A DNA stretch of 64,000 bases from positions 124,001-188,000 of the forward strand of contig NZ_JAKGCT010000005.1 of assembly GCF_022230885.1 (NCBI RefSeq). Direction: 5' to 3'. The notes under the pieces were generated by a model that searched no databases, was not told the origin of the DNA, and saw nothing but the letters and a program-made list of their open reading frames with translations. Of this stretch, positions 1-8,949 are shown piece by piece; the stretch's first letter is position 1; every line of letters starts with the position of its first letter. Origin of the DNA: Paenalcaligenes niemegkensis. Its GTDB lineage: Bacteria; Pseudomonadota; Gammaproteobacteria; Burkholderiales; Burkholderiaceae_B. Made by a program: the position numbers and the translations under genes.

Positions 1-339
1 GTGGGTCTTGATATGCGTTACCCGGCCTCCCTGCGAATGTGCAATAGCTTGTAAAGCACCGATCTGATAGATCAGCAGTGGCTCAATACTGGCCACATCA
101 TCTATTTTGATGTAGCGGCGGCCAAAGCCCCACAGATCCATAAAGCCAGGATGTGCACCGATATCTACTTTATTGCGAATAGCCGTTGCTGTCACCTGCG
201 TCATAATCTGTGGATCACCAGCATGGAAACCACACGCCACGTTAGCTGAAGTGACGATATCTAGCATGGCGGTGTCATCCCCCATCTTGTAAGCGCCAAA
301 CCCCTCTCCCATATCTGAATTCAAATCGACTCTTAGCAT
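1..339 (-). CDS. pxpA: 5-oxoprolinase subunit A, LamB/YcsF family (partial, cut by window start)
   Basis: Reading the minus strand from an ATG at 339 gives 113 in-frame codons that run off the window edge, so only the N-terminal part is seen. The product starts [20 protein letters not shown] and carries the family hallmarks: the DLNSDMGEG opening, the [13 protein letters not shown] segment at about residues 30-42 and [15 protein letters not shown] at about 60-74. LamB/YcsF proteins are the PxpA subunit of the ATP-dependent PxpABC 5-oxoprolinase, which opens pyroglutamate to glutamate in the cytoplasm. A strong Shine-Dalgarno (AGGAGGA) lies just before the ATG. The gene is divergent from the TRAP-pxpB-pxpC operon, an unusual split of a usually contiguous trio. 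The true substrate may be another lactam or cyclic amide, given the biotin carboxylase genes downstream. Confidence 0.93.
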   Translation of the reverse strand, partial: MLRVDLNSDMGEGFGAYKMGDDTAMLDIVTSANVACGFHAGDPQIMTQVTATAIRNKVDIGAHPGFMDLWGFGRRYIKIDDVASIEPLLIYQIGALQAIAHSQGGRVTHIKTH

Positions 340-561
340 GCTGCTTTCCTCCTGATGAAAGTGTTTGTTTTTGTATGTGTTGGTAGGTGCTGGAAATATC
401 GATACATAAGAAAAACACAAAAAACGAAAAATGATGTACCATGGTATCCCATAAGTATTCCAATTAAAAACCAATTCATGAGGAATGTCATTAACCCATC
501 AGCAAACTGACAATAAATGGGAAATGACATCACTTCAACAAATGAAGATTAGGAGACAAAA
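340..561. promoter_or_regulatory. Divergent promoter region with a palindromic operator candidate
   Basis: This AT-rich gap separates the start of pxpA (minus) from the TRAP binding-protein gene (plus), so it must hold promoters for both. It contains a perfect 10-bp palindrome TACCATGGTA at 437-446, the kind of dyad bound by GntR- or IclR-family regulators. No regulator gene for this locus is seen in the window; it may lie to the left. A ribosome binding site (AGGAGA) precedes the ATG at 562. The operator assignment is inference. Confidence 0.45.
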
Positions 562-1602
562 ATGCTTAATAGTGCTAACACTCGCTCCATAGCTCATGTG
601 CGCTCGCTAAACGTTCCTCTGCACTATGTGCAGGCTTGGGTTGTCACCATCGGCATGGGGCTAAGCGGTCAGGCTTATGCTGCTACGGAATGGATTGCTG
701 TTACTCCCTGGCCTCAGAATAACTATCACGCTGTCAATCTACAGACCTTCGCAAACAAGGTAAAAGAAGTCACTGGCGGAGAAGTGACTATTCGTGTTCA
801 TACTGGAGGTGACCTGGGTTTAAAAGGGCCTGAACTACTCAATGCTACTCGGGACGGCATTGTTCAGATAAGCGATATGCTCCTTACTCAGCAGGTAGGC
901 GAAGAACCGTTGCTAGGTTTAGAGTCGGTCCCCTACTTGACACGGAGTTTTGAAGAATTGGCAATTCTCCAAAAGCACGTCAAGCCGTACTACCACGAAA
1001 TAGCCGGTGAAAACAATCAAAAATTCTTATATTTCACTCCGTGGCCTGGGCAAGGATTATTCTCCAAAACAGAGGTTACTGATCTGGCGGACATGAAAAA
1101 TATGAAGGTTCGTACGGTTGAGAAAAACGGCACGGACTTCTTTAATGCCATGGATGCCATTGCCATCCAAATGCCTTGGGGCGAGGTTATTCCTGGCCTT
1201 GCTTCGGGTGCAATTCAAGGTGTCAGTACCTCCAGTCCCTCAGCGACTGATGGCAAATTTTGGGAATTTATCGATTACTACAATCGCTTCAACTGGCAAT
1301 CTGCCTCACAGGCTGTTTCTGTCAATCTAGACGCCTGGGAGGCCTTAACTTCAACGCAGCGAGAACAAATTGAAAATATCGCTGCTGAGCTCCAGCCACT
1401 ATTTTGGGAGATTGCCCAGAACGAAGACAGCGCTAATATCGCTCGGCTTCAAGAAAGTGGCATGACTGTTACGTTGCCCTCCGAAACGCTATCTCAGCAA
1501 TTGACCGAGGCTGCCGAGCCTCTGTGGGGTGAATTCATCAAACGGGTCGGTGGGCCCGCCCAGAGCATCATTGATGACTACCGTCAGGAAGCCAACCGAT
1601 AA
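562..1602 (+). CDS. TRAP transporter substrate-binding protein, DctP family
   Basis: A 346-residue periplasmic solute receptor of a tripartite ATP-independent periplasmic importer. The N-terminus is a long signal peptide ending near QAYA-ATEW at about residue 41. The mature part has DctP features: an N-terminal lobe with the segment LQTFANKVKEVTGGEVTIRV, an alternation of pocket residues, and the family arginine in MKVRTVEKNG at about residues 184-193. It is followed 12 bp later by the small membrane subunit and then the large one, so the three form one operon. The downstream pxpB/pxpC and D-aminoacylase genes suggest a lactam, acyl amino acid or similar carboxylate as ligand; that is inference. 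It is clearly paralogous to the DctP protein at 19297-20262, sharing the pattern W...PxxNYxxVNxxxFAxxVKE near the mature N-terminus. Confidence 0.93.
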   Translation: MLNSANTRSIAHVRSLNVPLHYVQAWVVTIGMGLSGQAYAATEWIAVTPWPQNNYHAVNLQTFANKVKEVTGGEVTIRVHTGGDLGLKGPELLNATRDGIVQISDMLLTQQVGEEPLLGLESVPYLTRSFEELAILQKHVKPYYHEIAGENNQKFLYFTPWPGQGLFSKTEVTDLADMKNMKVRTVEKNGTDFFNAMDAIAIQMPWGEVIPGLASGAIQGVSTSSPSATDGKFWEFIDYYNRFNWQSASQAVSVNLDAWEALTSTQREQIENIAAELQPLFWEIAQNEDSANIARLQESGMTVTLPSETLSQQLTEAAEPLWGEFIKRVGGPAQSIIDDYRQEANR

Positions 1603-1614
1603 CCGTGAGTCATC

Positions 1615-2136
1615 ATGATTTTTCAATCCAAAGTGCTACATTTCCTGGATCGTCTGATACAGGCCTTGAGTAATACCTTGGGTGCATTGGCAGCGCTTTG
1701 CCTAGCCACCCTCTTTTTGCTGATGATGGCTGAAATCATCCTGCGTGGATTCTTTCATTACAGCTTGGGCTTTACATGGGAAATTAATGGCTATCTGATG
1801 GGTAGCGTAATTTTCCTGGGTTTGGGCAGCGCTCTCAAAAGCCGAAGCCATATCCGTATACGTTTATTGCTTGAGATGCTCCCACCGCGCTTCACTCGCT
1901 GGCTTGATATGGTTGCCACCGTAGGTGGCATTCTTATTACGTTGTACCTGCTGCGCGCCATGACGTTGCTGGCCTGGACATCCTATATACGTAACTCAGT
2001 TTCCAGCACTCCGGAGCAGATCCCTCTTGTCTTGCCGCAGGCCGCTCTTTGTTTTGGGTTACTGGTTTTTCTATTCCAATTGCTGGCAGCGTTGGCACGG
2101 CTTATCTGTACGCCTTCAACGACAACCAAGCTATAA
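1615..2136 (+). CDS. TRAP transporter small permease, DctQ family
   Basis: A 173-residue protein with four hydrophobic segments (about residues 20-45, 53-75, 95-117 and 135-160), the standard topology of DctQ subunits. The motif W-E-I-N-G-Y-L-M-G and then K-S-R-S-H-I-R-I in the loop between helices 2 and 3 are typical. DctQ pairs with the large DctM subunit in the inner membrane, and both take substrate from the periplasmic receptor using a sodium gradient. It lies 12 bp after the receptor gene and 23 bp before the large subunit. ATG start at 1615 follows GTGAGTCATC with only a weak ribosome binding site, so translation may be coupled to the upstream gene. Confidence 0.9.
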   Translation: MIFQSKVLHFLDRLIQALSNTLGALAALCLATLFLLMMAEIILRGFFHYSLGFTWEINGYLMGSVIFLGLGSALKSRSHIRIRLLLEMLPPRFTRWLDMVATVGGILITLYLLRAMTLLAWTSYIRNSVSSTPEQIPLVLPQAALCFGLLVFLFQLLAALARLICTPSTTTKL

Positions 2137-2159
2137 AACTCACTGAATAAACAGCCACC

Positions 2160-3473
2160 ATGACTACTATTGTCCTGAGCACCCTCGCTATTCTGGCTAT
2201 ATTTCTGTCCGTTGGTATCTGGGTCGGCGTCGGCCTTATGGGCGTCGGTATAGTCAGTCTTGAACTGTTTCGTAATATGCCGGTTGAGCGACTATTAGCA
2301 CAATCTATATGGAATACTGCTTCCAGCCCTGAACTTGTTGCCCTGCCTTTATTCATATTGATGGGCGAAATTCTGTTTCGTACCCGGCTGTCAGAAATGC
2401 TGTTTGATGGTCTATCTCCTTGGGTACGCCACATACCCGGTCGGCTCCTACATACCAACATCCTAGGTTGTACATTGTTTGCAGCGATTTCTGGCTCCTC
2501 CGCTGCGACTACGGCTCTTGTGGGACGTATCACAGCCAATGAGCTGCTATCACGCGGCTATAACCCGAGCTTAGCCGTAGGCTCGCTGGCTGGGGCAGGT
2601 ACTCTGGGTTTTCTGATTCCGCCTAGTACCATGTTGATTATTTATGGTGTCTTGGCACAGGTTTCTATCCTGAAAATGTTTGTTGCCGGCATAGTGCCTG
2701 GGTTGCTGTTGGCCCTGTCGTTCATGATTTATGTGGGCGTACGCAGTGTGATGAACCCTAGCCTGCTCCCTGAGGAAAAAGAGCAGGTTACTGCCCGTGA
2801 CTTGATCCAGGGCTTGCTAAAAATCGGCCCCGTCCTGATTCTTATCCTGTTTGTCGTTGGATCTATGGTTTTTGGGTTCGCTACACCAACTGAAGCCGCA
2901 GCGATTGGGGTGTTTGGGGCCATCTTGGTTAGTGCCTTGCAGCGCTGTTTTAGCTGGAAAGGTATCTGGCAGGCCTGCATCAGCGCCATGCACACTACCA
3001 GCATGATTGGGTTGATCATTGCGGGAGCCGTTTTCCTATCTATTGCAATAGGCTTTCTGCAAATTCCTTCAACCATCGCTTCGGCCATTTCTGCCTTGAA
3101 CCTTTCGCCACTGGCATTAATTGCGCTGCTGATCGTTTTTTATGTACTGCTGGGAACAGTGCTGGAAGGCATGTCACTGATCGTTATGACTTTACCTATC
3201 ACTCTGCCATTAGTTACCGCAGTAGGCTACGACCCGATCTGGTTCGGTATTTTTCTAATTCTGGTCGTGGAAATGGCCATGATTACACCCCCAATCGGAT
3301 TTAACTTGTTTGTTATCAATGGCATAACAGGTACGCCATTAGGCCAGCTTACTCGAGCCGCCTTTCCTTTTTTCCTGATTCTTGTGTTTTTCACTCTGTT
3401 GCTGGCGTTATTTCCTGACATTGTTACATGGCTACCCGATAACTTGAGTTTTGGGACGAGAGGGTTGAAATGA
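2160..3473 (+). CDS. TRAP transporter large permease, DctM family
   Basis: A 437-residue, very hydrophobic protein of the usual DctM length with about 12 membrane segments. Family-typical stretches include ALPLFILMGEILFRT, FAAISGSSAATTALVG, GSLAGAGTLGFLIPPS (the conserved GTLG..IPPS motif) and, near the C-terminus, VEMAMITPPIGFNLFVI. DctM is the sodium-driven translocation channel of the TRAP importer. Its stop codon overlaps the start of pxpB by 4 bp (ATGA), tying the transporter to the oxoprolinase subunits by translational coupling. The protein is strikingly similar along its length to the DctM at 20763-22058, so the two importers are paralogous. Confidence 0.94.
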   Translation: MTTIVLSTLAILAIFLSVGIWVGVGLMGVGIVSLELFRNMPVERLLAQSIWNTASSPELVALPLFILMGEILFRTRLSEMLFDGLSPWVRHIPGRLLHTNILGCTLFAAISGSSAATTALVGRITANELLSRGYNPSLAVGSLAGAGTLGFLIPPSTMLIIYGVLAQVSILKMFVAGIVPGLLLALSFMIYVGVRSVMNPSLLPEEKEQVTARDLIQGLLKIGPVLILILFVVGSMVFGFATPTEAAAIGVFGAILVSALQRCFSWKGIWQACISAMHTTSMIGLIIAGAVFLSIAIGFLQIPSTIASAISALNLSPLALIALLIVFYVLLGTVLEGMSLIVMTLPITLPLVTAVGYDPIWFGIFLILVVEMAMITPPIGFNLFVINGITGTPLGQLTRAAFPFFLILVFFTLLLALFPDIVTWLPDNLSFGTRGLK

Positions 3474-4204
3474 ACGATATGTCTGAGTTTCCGCGTTTTT
3501 TACATGCTGGCGAACATGCCTTACTGATAGAGCTTGGGGAAGTCATTTCCCCGCATGTAAACAAGAAAACGACTAATCTCGCCCAAACTTTACTTCGGAC
3601 TCTTCCTTTGGGTGCGACCGCTGTTATTCCGGGGTATTGCTCTGTTTTGATTGAGTACGATCCATTACAGACGGACGCCGCTGCACTAAAGCAGCATGTC
3701 CGTCAGCAGTTGGACTCCCTTGATAGCACCAGCTCAATTCGTCGTCGCTGGCATATACCAGTAGCCTACGGCGGTGAGTACGGCATAGATCTTGAGTTTG
3801 TTGCGCAGACGCATGGTATTTCCACTGAAGAGGTTATTTACCGTCATAGCTCACCCATTTACCGGGTGTATATGGTGGGGTTTTTACCTGGCCTAGCTTA
3901 TCTGGGCGAACTGGATCCATTGCTCCACACTCCCCGACGCGCTACGCCACGAACTATTACGCCTGCAGGCAGCATTAACCTAGGTGGTGCGCAAACCTTA
4001 ATTGCGTCGGTGCCTGGTCCTAGTGGCTGGCACTTGCTTGGACGTACGCCAGTGCAAGTATTCAACTTAAATCGTCCCACTGTTTTCATGTTGAATCAAG
4101 GCGATGAGATTTTATTTCAACCTATAGCTCACAGCGATTTTTATCGCTTGGCAAATGCGCTGAGCGCCCATCAAGGCATGCCAGAGCCGGAAGTACTCAT
4201 ATGA
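3470..4204 (+). CDS. pxpB: 5-oxoprolinase subunit B, KipI/AHS1 family
   Basis: A 244-residue cytoplasmic protein of the KipI (allophanate hydrolase subunit 1) family. Diagnostic segments are IPVAYGGEYGIDLEFVA at about residues 96-112, MVGFLPGLAYLGELDP at 135-150 and GPSGWHLLGRTP at 183-194. With PxpC and PxpA it forms 5-oxoprolinase. The same fold, joined to a KipA/AHS2 fold, makes the carboxyltransferase domain of urea carboxylase, which matters because a biotin carboxylase and biotin carrier follow in this operon. It overlaps the upstream dctM gene and the downstream pxpC gene by 4 bp each. In Bacillus the homologue KipI inhibits kinase KinA, but the context here is catabolic. Confidence 0.92.
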   Translation: MNDMSEFPRFLHAGEHALLIELGEVISPHVNKKTTNLAQTLLRTLPLGATAVIPGYCSVLIEYDPLQTDAAALKQHVRQQLDSLDSTSSIRRRWHIPVAYGGEYGIDLEFVAQTHGISTEEVIYRHSSPIYRVYMVGFLPGLAYLGELDPLLHTPRRATPRTITPAGSINLGGAQTLIASVPGPSGWHLLGRTPVQVFNLNRPTVFMLNQGDEILFQPIAHSDFYRLANALSAHQGMPEPEVLI

Positions 4205-5166
4205 CATCACTATATGTTGTCTCACCAGGCATTTTTACTACGTTGCAGGATGCAGGGCGATGGGGGTATCAACATTTGGGAGTCCCTCCTTCTGGCCCCA
4301 TGGATACCCTATTGCATTCCTTGGCTAACCGGTTAGTGAATAACTCTAGCGACTGCGGTGCCCTGGAGTTCACAATTAATGGTGGTCAGTACAGGGTTCA
4401 GGATGGCACCTGCCGAGTTGCCGTAGTAGGCGATGCAGACCTAAGCATCAATGGCGAACCTGTCAGTGCTTGGCGTAGTTATACCTTGGGCGAAGGCACG
4501 GTTCTACGCATTGGATCATTACGGACCGGGCTACGCGGCTACCTGGCTGTTGCGGGAGGCTTTGCCATACAGCCAGTGCTAGGTAGCGTCTCCACCCTAA
4601 CCAGAGCTGCTTTAGGGGGCGTAACGGGACAGGCTCTTAAAAAAGATGATGAACTGCCGCTTAGGCTGCATCAGGCGCCCGATGCTTCTTGTCTGAAAAC
4701 ACCTGACGGAACTAGTCTGCACACTCTGCCTTGGCATCAACAGCAAGGGCCTTTTCGCATCGTGTTAGGTCCACAGGATGATGCTTTTACTGCCGACGCG
4801 ATCCAGGATTTCCTGCGCGGAGATTACAAGATACTGCCAGCTTCTGACCGTATGGGTTATAGGCTGAGCGGCCCCTTAATCCGTCACCATACTGGCCATG
4901 ACATTATTTCCGACGCTATTGCATATGGAGCGATTCAGGTTGCAGGTGATGAGCAGCCCATTATCGCTCTCAATGACCGACAAACCATCGGCGGTTATCC
5001 AAAAATTGCTGTTGTCTCACGGACTGATCTTGGTCGGCTGGCTCAGTTACGCCCTGGCTCACAACTGAAGTGGCGAGCCATTTCAGTTGATAAAGCTATT
5101 GCGCTATGGCGCCACACATATGGCGTTTCACAACAATTTATTTCTAGGCTGACGCCGATCTCATAA
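4201..5166 (+). CDS. pxpC: 5-oxoprolinase subunit C, KipA/AHS2 family
   Basis: A 321-residue protein of the KipA (allophanate hydrolase subunit 2, biotin-dependent carboxyltransferase) family. The family signature TLQDAGRWGYQHLGVPPSGP sits at residues 14-33, followed by GALEFTINGG at about 53-62, GYLAVAGGF near 118-126 and SDRMGYRLSGP near 219-229. It works as a complex with PxpB; in the urea carboxylase carboxyltransferase domain the same two folds are fused. The ATG overlaps the pxpB stop by 4 bp. Full family length with no visible lesion. Whether this particular pair serves an ATP-phosphorylating oxoprolinase or a biotin-dependent carboxylase is undecided from sequence. Confidence 0.92.
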   Translation: MTSLYVVSPGIFTTLQDAGRWGYQHLGVPPSGPMDTLLHSLANRLVNNSSDCGALEFTINGGQYRVQDGTCRVAVVGDADLSINGEPVSAWRSYTLGEGTVLRIGSLRTGLRGYLAVAGGFAIQPVLGSVSTLTRAALGGVTGQALKKDDELPLRLHQAPDASCLKTPDGTSLHTLPWHQQQGPFRIVLGPQDDAFTADAIQDFLRGDYKILPASDRMGYRLSGPLIRHHTGHDIISDAIAYGAIQVAGDEQPIIALNDRQTIGGYPKIAVVSRTDLGRLAQLRPGSQLKWRAISVDKAIALWRHTYGVSQQFISRLTPIS

Positions 5167-5199
5167 CTGTCAGTCACCCCTAACCAATGAGGAGTTTCC

Positions 5200-6134
5200 A
5201 TGACCCCGCAACGCTTTAATGAACAATCACACGGTGTTTACACTATTTCCGCAACCCCTTTTACCGATAATGGGGCACTAGATCTGGAAAGCACCGATTC
5301 CTTAGTCGACTTTTACCTAGAGAAAGGCGTGGATGGTTTGACTATCCTGGGGATTCTTGGCGAAGCTCCCAAGCTAACTTTCGAAGAGTCGCTGCAGTTT
5401 ACTAAACGCGTGATTGCGCGTGCCCAGGGTCTACCAATAGTAGTGGGCGCCAGTAACGTCAGTACATTGCATATTCAAAATCTGACCGAAGCCGTCATGG
5501 ATGCGGGTGCTGCCGGTATTATGCTGGCCCCTTCAGGAGCATTGAAAACCGACGAGCAAGTCTACCAGTACGTTTCCGGTGTACTGAAAGCCCTGGGTTC
5601 GGATGTGCCCGTCTGCTATCAGGATTACCCTCAAGCCACTGGCGTATCTACTTCTCTAGATGTACTGAGTCGTCTAATTGATGAGTTTCCGCAGATCATC
5701 ATGATGAAACATGAAGAGTTTCCCGGGCTACGGAAACTGACACAGTTGCGTCGTCATGCCGAGCAGAACAATAAACGTCGCATTAGTGTACTGGTTGGTA
5801 ATAACGGCCTGTACATTCCGCAAGAAATGCGTCGAGGAGCTGATGGGATGATGACGGGGTTTTCCTACCCAGAAATGTTGGTTGAAGTAGCGCGTCTGTT
5901 CCGTGAAGGAAAGCCCGAAGAAGCCGAGGACGAATTTGATCTCTATTTACCTTTCCTGAAACATGAATTCCAGATGGGTATTAGCTTGGCCATACGCAAA
6001 GAAGTGCTGCGCCGGCGGGGGCTATTAAGTCAGCCTATACCCGCAAACCTGGTCCAGCGTTAGATGCTGATGATCTGATTGAACTCGACAGCCTGTTGGA
6101 GCGCTTGGAAAAGCGCCTTGCAGCACGCCGCTAA
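5200..6134 (+). CDS. DapA-family (dihydrodipicolinate synthase/N-acetylneuraminate lyase) aldolase or dehydratase, frameshifted near the 3' end as assembled
   Basis: A class I pyruvate-type aldolase family protein. Visible are the substrate-binding motif ILGILGEAPKL at about residues 49-59 (GxxGE), a tyrosine region VCYQDYPQATG at 138-148 and the Schiff-base lysine K170 in IIMMKHEEFPG. As assembled the frame closes after 287 codons at 6063. Adding one G to the G5 run at 6017-6021 continues into GAIKSAYTRKPGPALDADDL and a C-terminal ELDSLLERLEKRLAARR helix, the normal family ending, with a stop at 6132-6134 and a total of about 311 residues. An AGGAG ribosome binding site precedes the ATG. The substrate is unknown; operon position suggests a 2-keto acid produced from an amino-acid-like compound. 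Confidence 0.9.
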
Positions 6135-6202
6135 AATTTTCCTGGTTACCCAGATACCTGAGTGTTCTGGTATCTGGACACTCATCACGGATAGAGCATG
6201 CC

Positions 6203-7656
6203 ATGATTTCTTCTTTTGACACCATTTTGCGTAACGCCAATGTTATAGACGGTAGTGGCCAACCCGCATATACCGCGGACATTGGTCTGCTTAAGGACCG
6301 TATTGCCGCTATTGGTAATTTAGATGATGCCACAGCGACACAACAGGACATTAATCTGGAAGGCTTGAGTGTAGTGCCGGGGTTTATTGATGTGCACACC
6401 CATGATGACCGCGCCTTACTGAGCAATCCAGACATGCTTCCTAAATTGACTCAAGGTGTAACTACAGTCGTAACGGGGAACTGTGGCATTAGTTTAGCGC
6501 CGTTGTCCCCTAACATTGCTATCGTTCCACCACTGGATCTGGTCGCTACAGAAGAATGGCTGCGTTTTCCGCATTTTGCTGACTATCTTGATGCCTTGGA
6601 CGCTGCTGCACCGGCAGTCAACGTTGTTGCCTTGGTCGGGCATACGTCCTTACGTGCACAGACAATGACTGATCTCTCATTGCCTGCATCACAACAAGAA
6701 ATTTCTCAGATGCAGCAACTACTGGATGAAGCATTACAAAGTGGTGCCTGGGGTATGTCTACGGGTACTTTCTATCCTCCTGCGGCTGCAGCTCCTACCG
6801 AAGAAATTATTGAGGTCGGCCAACCCCTTGGCCGCCATAAGGGTCTCTATGCTACGCATATGCGTAATGAGGCTGACCGAGTTATGGAGTCACTGGAAGA
6901 AACCTTTGTAATTGGAAAAGAGCTGGGTATCAATGTGGTTATCTCCCACCATAAGCTGGCTGGTGTCCGCTATCACGGGATGTCTGGAAAAACACTGCAA
7001 CGCATCAAAGATGCTATGGCTGAGCAGCCTGTTTGTCTTGATTGCTATCCCTACAATGCCTCCTCCACCATGCTCCATCCTGACTTCATTGAGCGCGCCA
7101 GCAGCGTGATGGTGGCATGGTCTACACCGCATCCGAAATACGCTGGACGTATGCTAGCCGATATTGCAGCAGAGCTGGGATGTGACCAGAGAGAAGCCGC
7201 CAACCTCTTGATGCCGGCTGGCGCGATTTATTTTTTGATGGATGAGAATGACGTGCAGGCCATTCTGGCTTTCGATGAAACCATGATTGGTTCTGACGGG
7301 CTGCCACATGACAACCACCCTCATCCGCGTTTGTGGGGGCTTTTCCTAGAGTGTTGGGACACTATGCGCGCGATGTAGGTCTGTTTTCCTTGGAAACGGC
7401 TGTACATAAAATGTCAGGCTTGACCGCTACCCGGCTGGGCATACCGCAACGAGGTTTTATTCGTGAGGGCTATTTTGCTGACCTAGTTATATTGGATCCG
7501 CAAAAGATTGATGATGCAGCTACTTTTGACTCTCCCTGCACCCCCGCTACAGGCATTCATGCTGTTTATTTGAATGGGCAGCTTGCCCTAAAAGACGGCC
7601 GCTGCGTTACTCGTCAGGGCCGTGTACTACGCCGAGTACATTCCGATAAAAATTGA
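6203..7656 (+). CDS. N-acyl-D-amino-acid deacylase (D-aminoacylase), frameshifted as assembled
   Basis: An amidohydrolase of the D-aminoacylase family, which removes acyl groups from N-acyl-D-amino acids. The zinc-site pattern is present: H65 and H67 in VPGFIDVHTHDDR, C94 in GNCGIS, later ATHMRNE and ISHHK histidines, and the catalytic aspartate in GSDGLPHD. The frame from 6203 ends at 7378, while the continuation FPRVLGHYARDVGLFSLETA lies one frame over. Adding a G to the G5 run at 7335-7339 joins them as RLWGAFPRVLGHY and gives about 484 residues, the usual length. The C-terminal part (FIREGYFADLVILDP) is the standard beta-sandwich return of amidohydrolases. It fits a pathway for acylated or cyclic D-amino acids together with the neighbouring aminotransferase and pxp genes. 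Confidence 0.92.
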
Positions 7657-7692
7657 TGCTTTACCACCCTTATTTCTTCTATATAGAATGCC

Positions 7693-8913
7693 ATGATATT
7701 GACACCGCCTCAGCAAAGCCTAGCTAAACGCATGCAACGCATCAGGCCTTCCCCAACCTCATCAATCGCCCAAAAAACACGTGCCCTATGTCAAGCAGGT
7801 CGCCGTATTATCAGCCTTGGTGTAGGAGAGCTGGATTTCGATACTCCTGATGTAATCCGTCAGGCTGCCATCAAGGCGATTGAGCGAGGAGAAACACGTT
7901 ATACGGATACTGGCGGCACACCTGCTTTGAAACAAGCCATTATTAATAAGTTTTCTCACGACAATGGTTTGTGCTACACACCGCAGCAAGTGCTAGCTGC
8001 GAGCGGTGCTAAACAAATAATCTTTAATGCTTTTCTTGCAACACTTGACGAAGGGGATGAGGTCATCATTCCTGCTCCTTATTGGGTGTCTTATCCGGAT
8101 ATGGTGACATTGACGGGTGCTACTCCTGTCATCGTTAAACCTGGATCGCAAGATGCCCTGAAGCTCACACCCGAAACTTTGCGTCAAGTGCTCAGCAATT
8201 CTACGCGTTGGTTGATCCTGAATTCGCCTGGCAACCCGTCGGGAGCACTCTACAGCGCTGATGAACTTCGTTCCTTAGCGGCGGTATTGGAGGACTACCC
8301 TCGGGTACTTGTCCTGTCGGATGATATTTATGAAGAAATTGTTTACGAAGAGTCCTTTGCTTCCTTTGCTCAAGCAGCACCAGCGTTGCAGGATCGCACT
8401 CTGACCTTGAATGGCGTTTCTAAATCTTTTGCGATGACCGGTTGGCGGCTGGGCTACGCTGGCGGCCCTCAATGGCTGATTCAGGCAATTGAAAATCTGC
8501 AGTCACACAGTACGAGTAATCCTTGTTCCATCTCGCAAGCAGCAGCGTTGGCTGCATTAAGTACTCCGCGAGATTTTCTACCGGAGTGGCTTGCCGCTTT
8601 ACGCCGACGGCGCGATATTGCTCTGTCGGTCTTGCAAAGGGCCGCTCCTTTACTGCAGCCCCAATTCGCGCCCGCATCATTTTATTTATACATCGAGTGT
8701 AGTCAGGCTGTGCAACGTATAAAACCTGATGGCAGAACAATGGAGAGTGATGTGGCGTTTGCTGAATACCTGCTGGAAGAAGCGGGGGTTGCTGTAGTGC
8801 CCGGGACTGCCTTTGGCCTGAGCCCATATTTTCGATTGGCCTATGTCGCAAGTGACGCTGACGTATATGAAGCTTGTGAAGCTATTGCTGCCGCATGCCT
8901 CAAGCTGCGTTGA
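7693..8913 (+). CDS. Class I/II pyridoxal-phosphate aminotransferase (aspartate/aromatic type)
   Basis: A 406-residue fold-type I aminotransferase. Key residues: the cofactor lysine K244 in LNGVSKSFAMTGWRLGY, NSPGNPSGALYS at 177-188 with the conserved asparagine, the SDDIYEEIVYE segment at 209-219 and the C-terminal FRLAYVASDADV arginine that binds the substrate carboxylate. The SDDIYE motif has aspartate where glutamate is common. It lies 36 bp after the deacylase and 36 bp before the biotin carboxylase, in the same direction, so it is probably co-transcribed. It would move the amino group of an amino acid released by the upstream enzymes to a keto acid. Donor specificity cannot be read from sequence. 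Confidence 0.9.
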   Translation: MILTPPQQSLAKRMQRIRPSPTSSIAQKTRALCQAGRRIISLGVGELDFDTPDVIRQAAIKAIERGETRYTDTGGTPALKQAIINKFSHDNGLCYTPQQVLAASGAKQIIFNAFLATLDEGDEVIIPAPYWVSYPDMVTLTGATPVIVKPGSQDALKLTPETLRQVLSNSTRWLILNSPGNPSGALYSADELRSLAAVLEDYPRVLVLSDDIYEEIVYEESFASFAQAAPALQDRTLTLNGVSKSFAMTGWRLGYAGGPQWLIQAIENLQSHSTSNPCSISQAAALAALSTPRDFLPEWLAALRRRRDIALSVLQRAAPLLQPQFAPASFYLYIECSQAVQRIKPDGRTMESDVAFAEYLLEEAGVAVVPGTAFGLSPYFRLAYVASDADVYEACEAIAAACLKLR

Positions 8914-8949
8914 TCGCTGTACGTATCCTCTCTACCTTACTTCATCACT

